A DNA stretch of 23,780 nt. Source: Thioalkalivibrio nitratireducens (GTDB lineage: Bacteria > Pseudomonadota > Gammaproteobacteria > Ectothiorhodospirales > Ectothiorhodospiraceae). This document shows, piece by piece, positions 23,130 through 23,780 of the stretch. Position 1 is the stretch's first letter; each line of letters opens with the position of its first letter. The stretch is taken from assembly GCA_011390385.1 (NCBI GenBank), contig JAABSN010000037.1, positions 1 to 23,780 on the forward strand, given 5' to 3'. The translations under genes were made by a program, and so were the position numbers. The notes below the pieces were generated by a model. It saw only the letters and a list, made by a program, of their open reading frames with translations, did no database searches and was not told the DNA's origin.

Positions 23130-23780
23130 TCAGGCGGCCGCCTGCATGCGGTCCCGGTTTCGGGACTGCCACATTTCCCGGGCCAGTGCCGTGGCGGCTT
23201 CGGGCGAGGGAGCCTTCTTCATCAGGTGCAGGGCAATCGCCGCGGTTCCGATCACTGCGGCCTCGCCATATTCCTCTTCGCTTTCGCCGCGCCAGAATTG
23301 CACGAGTCGCGTCACATCCAGGTAGTCGTCGCGGGTGTGGCGCCGGTTGAACATCGCCGGCCATTCCTCCTCTTCCAGCATGCCGTTCCGCACCCGTTGC
23401 ACCAGGCAGGGGCTGTCGGGGTTGCGCTCGATCTCGCCGCCTTCGCCCTTGATCACCGCAACATTGGCCTCACCGAGAAGCATGGCGGCTTCCTGGTGAA
23501 CAGGCCGGTAGCCCGGGTGGAAGATGCCCTGCATCACGTACGGAGCGTTGAAGGGATTGGTGCTACGGGCGACGGTGTGTACCGGAGAGCGCAGACCCAT
23601 CAGGGGACGCAGTTCGATGATCTCGTGGAGCCGTGGGCACAGGTACTCCAGGTCGAGGTAGGCGAAATTCTCCGTGGCCATGCGTTGGCAGGCATCTTCG
23701 ATCGAGGTGCAGGGTGCGACGCCCAGGCTGCCGAGAACGTCGCGGGTGTAGATGCGTCCCACCGTGTGACCGCTGGCCCC
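23130..23780 (-). CDS. Glycosyltransferase family 3 protein, TrpD2/YbiB-like, C-terminal part
   Basis: The gene runs off the right edge; 216 codons and the stop are visible. It resembles E. coli YbiB (TrpD2), a relative of anthranilate phosphoribosyltransferase that binds nucleic acid rather than acting in tryptophan synthesis. Shared features are an M-G-x-R-x-x-x-H-T segment (MGLRSPVHTVARSTNPF), GIFHPGYRPVHQEAAMLLG, VIKGEGGEIERNPD and a C-terminal helical stretch with AAVIGTAAIALHLMK. The GEGGE pattern corresponds to the G-[DE]-G-x-E block of this branch. The frame is open through to position 23780, with only weak start codons inside, so the true start is outside the window. It is followed after 20 bp by the MazG-like gene. 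The family is supported by motif order; the function is uncertain. Confidence 0.83.
   Translation of the reverse strand, partial: GASGHTVGRIYTRDVLGSLGVAPCTSIEDACQRMATENFAYLDLEYLCPRLHEIIELRPLMGLRSPVHTVARSTNPFNAPYVMQGIFHPGYRPVHQEAAMLLGEANVAVIKGEGGEIERNPDSPCLVQRVRNGMLEEEEWPAMFNRRHTRDDYLDVTRLVQFWRGESEEEYGEAAVIGTAAIALHLMKKAPSPEAATALAREMWQSRNRDRMQAAA

Overview
The window reads as a chromosomal housekeeping segment from a GC-rich gammaproteobacterium. The evidence is an E. coli-type gene repertoire: a YadG/YadH ABC exporter, DusA, GltB/GltD, PurB with the ribosomal oxygenase RoxA, class II fumarase, a MepM-type peptidase and MnmC. The exact order cannot be fixed from sequence alone; Chromatiales or a relative is a guess. 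No prophage, insertion sequence, CRISPR array, rRNA or tRNA gene was seen.

Layout. The left edge (minus strand) holds the 5' end of mnmC. Next is a very large minus-strand gene (257-5287) whose last 380 or so codons encode a MepM-like M23 peptidoglycan endopeptidase. It carries about 1,300 extra residues: duplicated helical modules, a long hydrophobic/amphipathic core, a separate membrane anchor and a repeat-bearing linker. A two-gene ABC exporter (yadG-yadH, minus) follows, divergent from an M17 leucyl-aminopeptidase-family gene (plus). Then come a cold-shock protein gene with a long leader and a strong downstream hairpin, and dusA (plus). Converging on dusA is the gltB-gltD operon (minus). 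Further right are purB-roxA (minus) and, divergent from purB, fumC (plus), a small lipoprotein gene (plus), and a converging pair (minus): a MazG-like pyrophosphohydrolase and the C-terminal part of a TrpD2/YbiB-like protein.

How genes work together. GltB and GltD form the two-subunit NADPH glutamate synthase. PurB releases fumarate and FumC hydrates it. The two genes sit head to head over a 66-bp spacer with overlapping -10-like hexamers. RoxA (ribosomal protein hydroxylation), DusA and MnmC (tRNA modification) and the cold-shock protein are scattered translation-related functions.

Most worth a second look: (1) the giant MepM-like protein; (2) a ~125-bp MITE-like element present twice, in opposite orientation, on either side of gltBD; (3) a second inverted-repeat element upstream of gltB; (4) the compact purB/fumC divergent promoter. 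No clear new defence or biosynthetic system is visible. The giant peptidase is the best candidate for undescribed biology.
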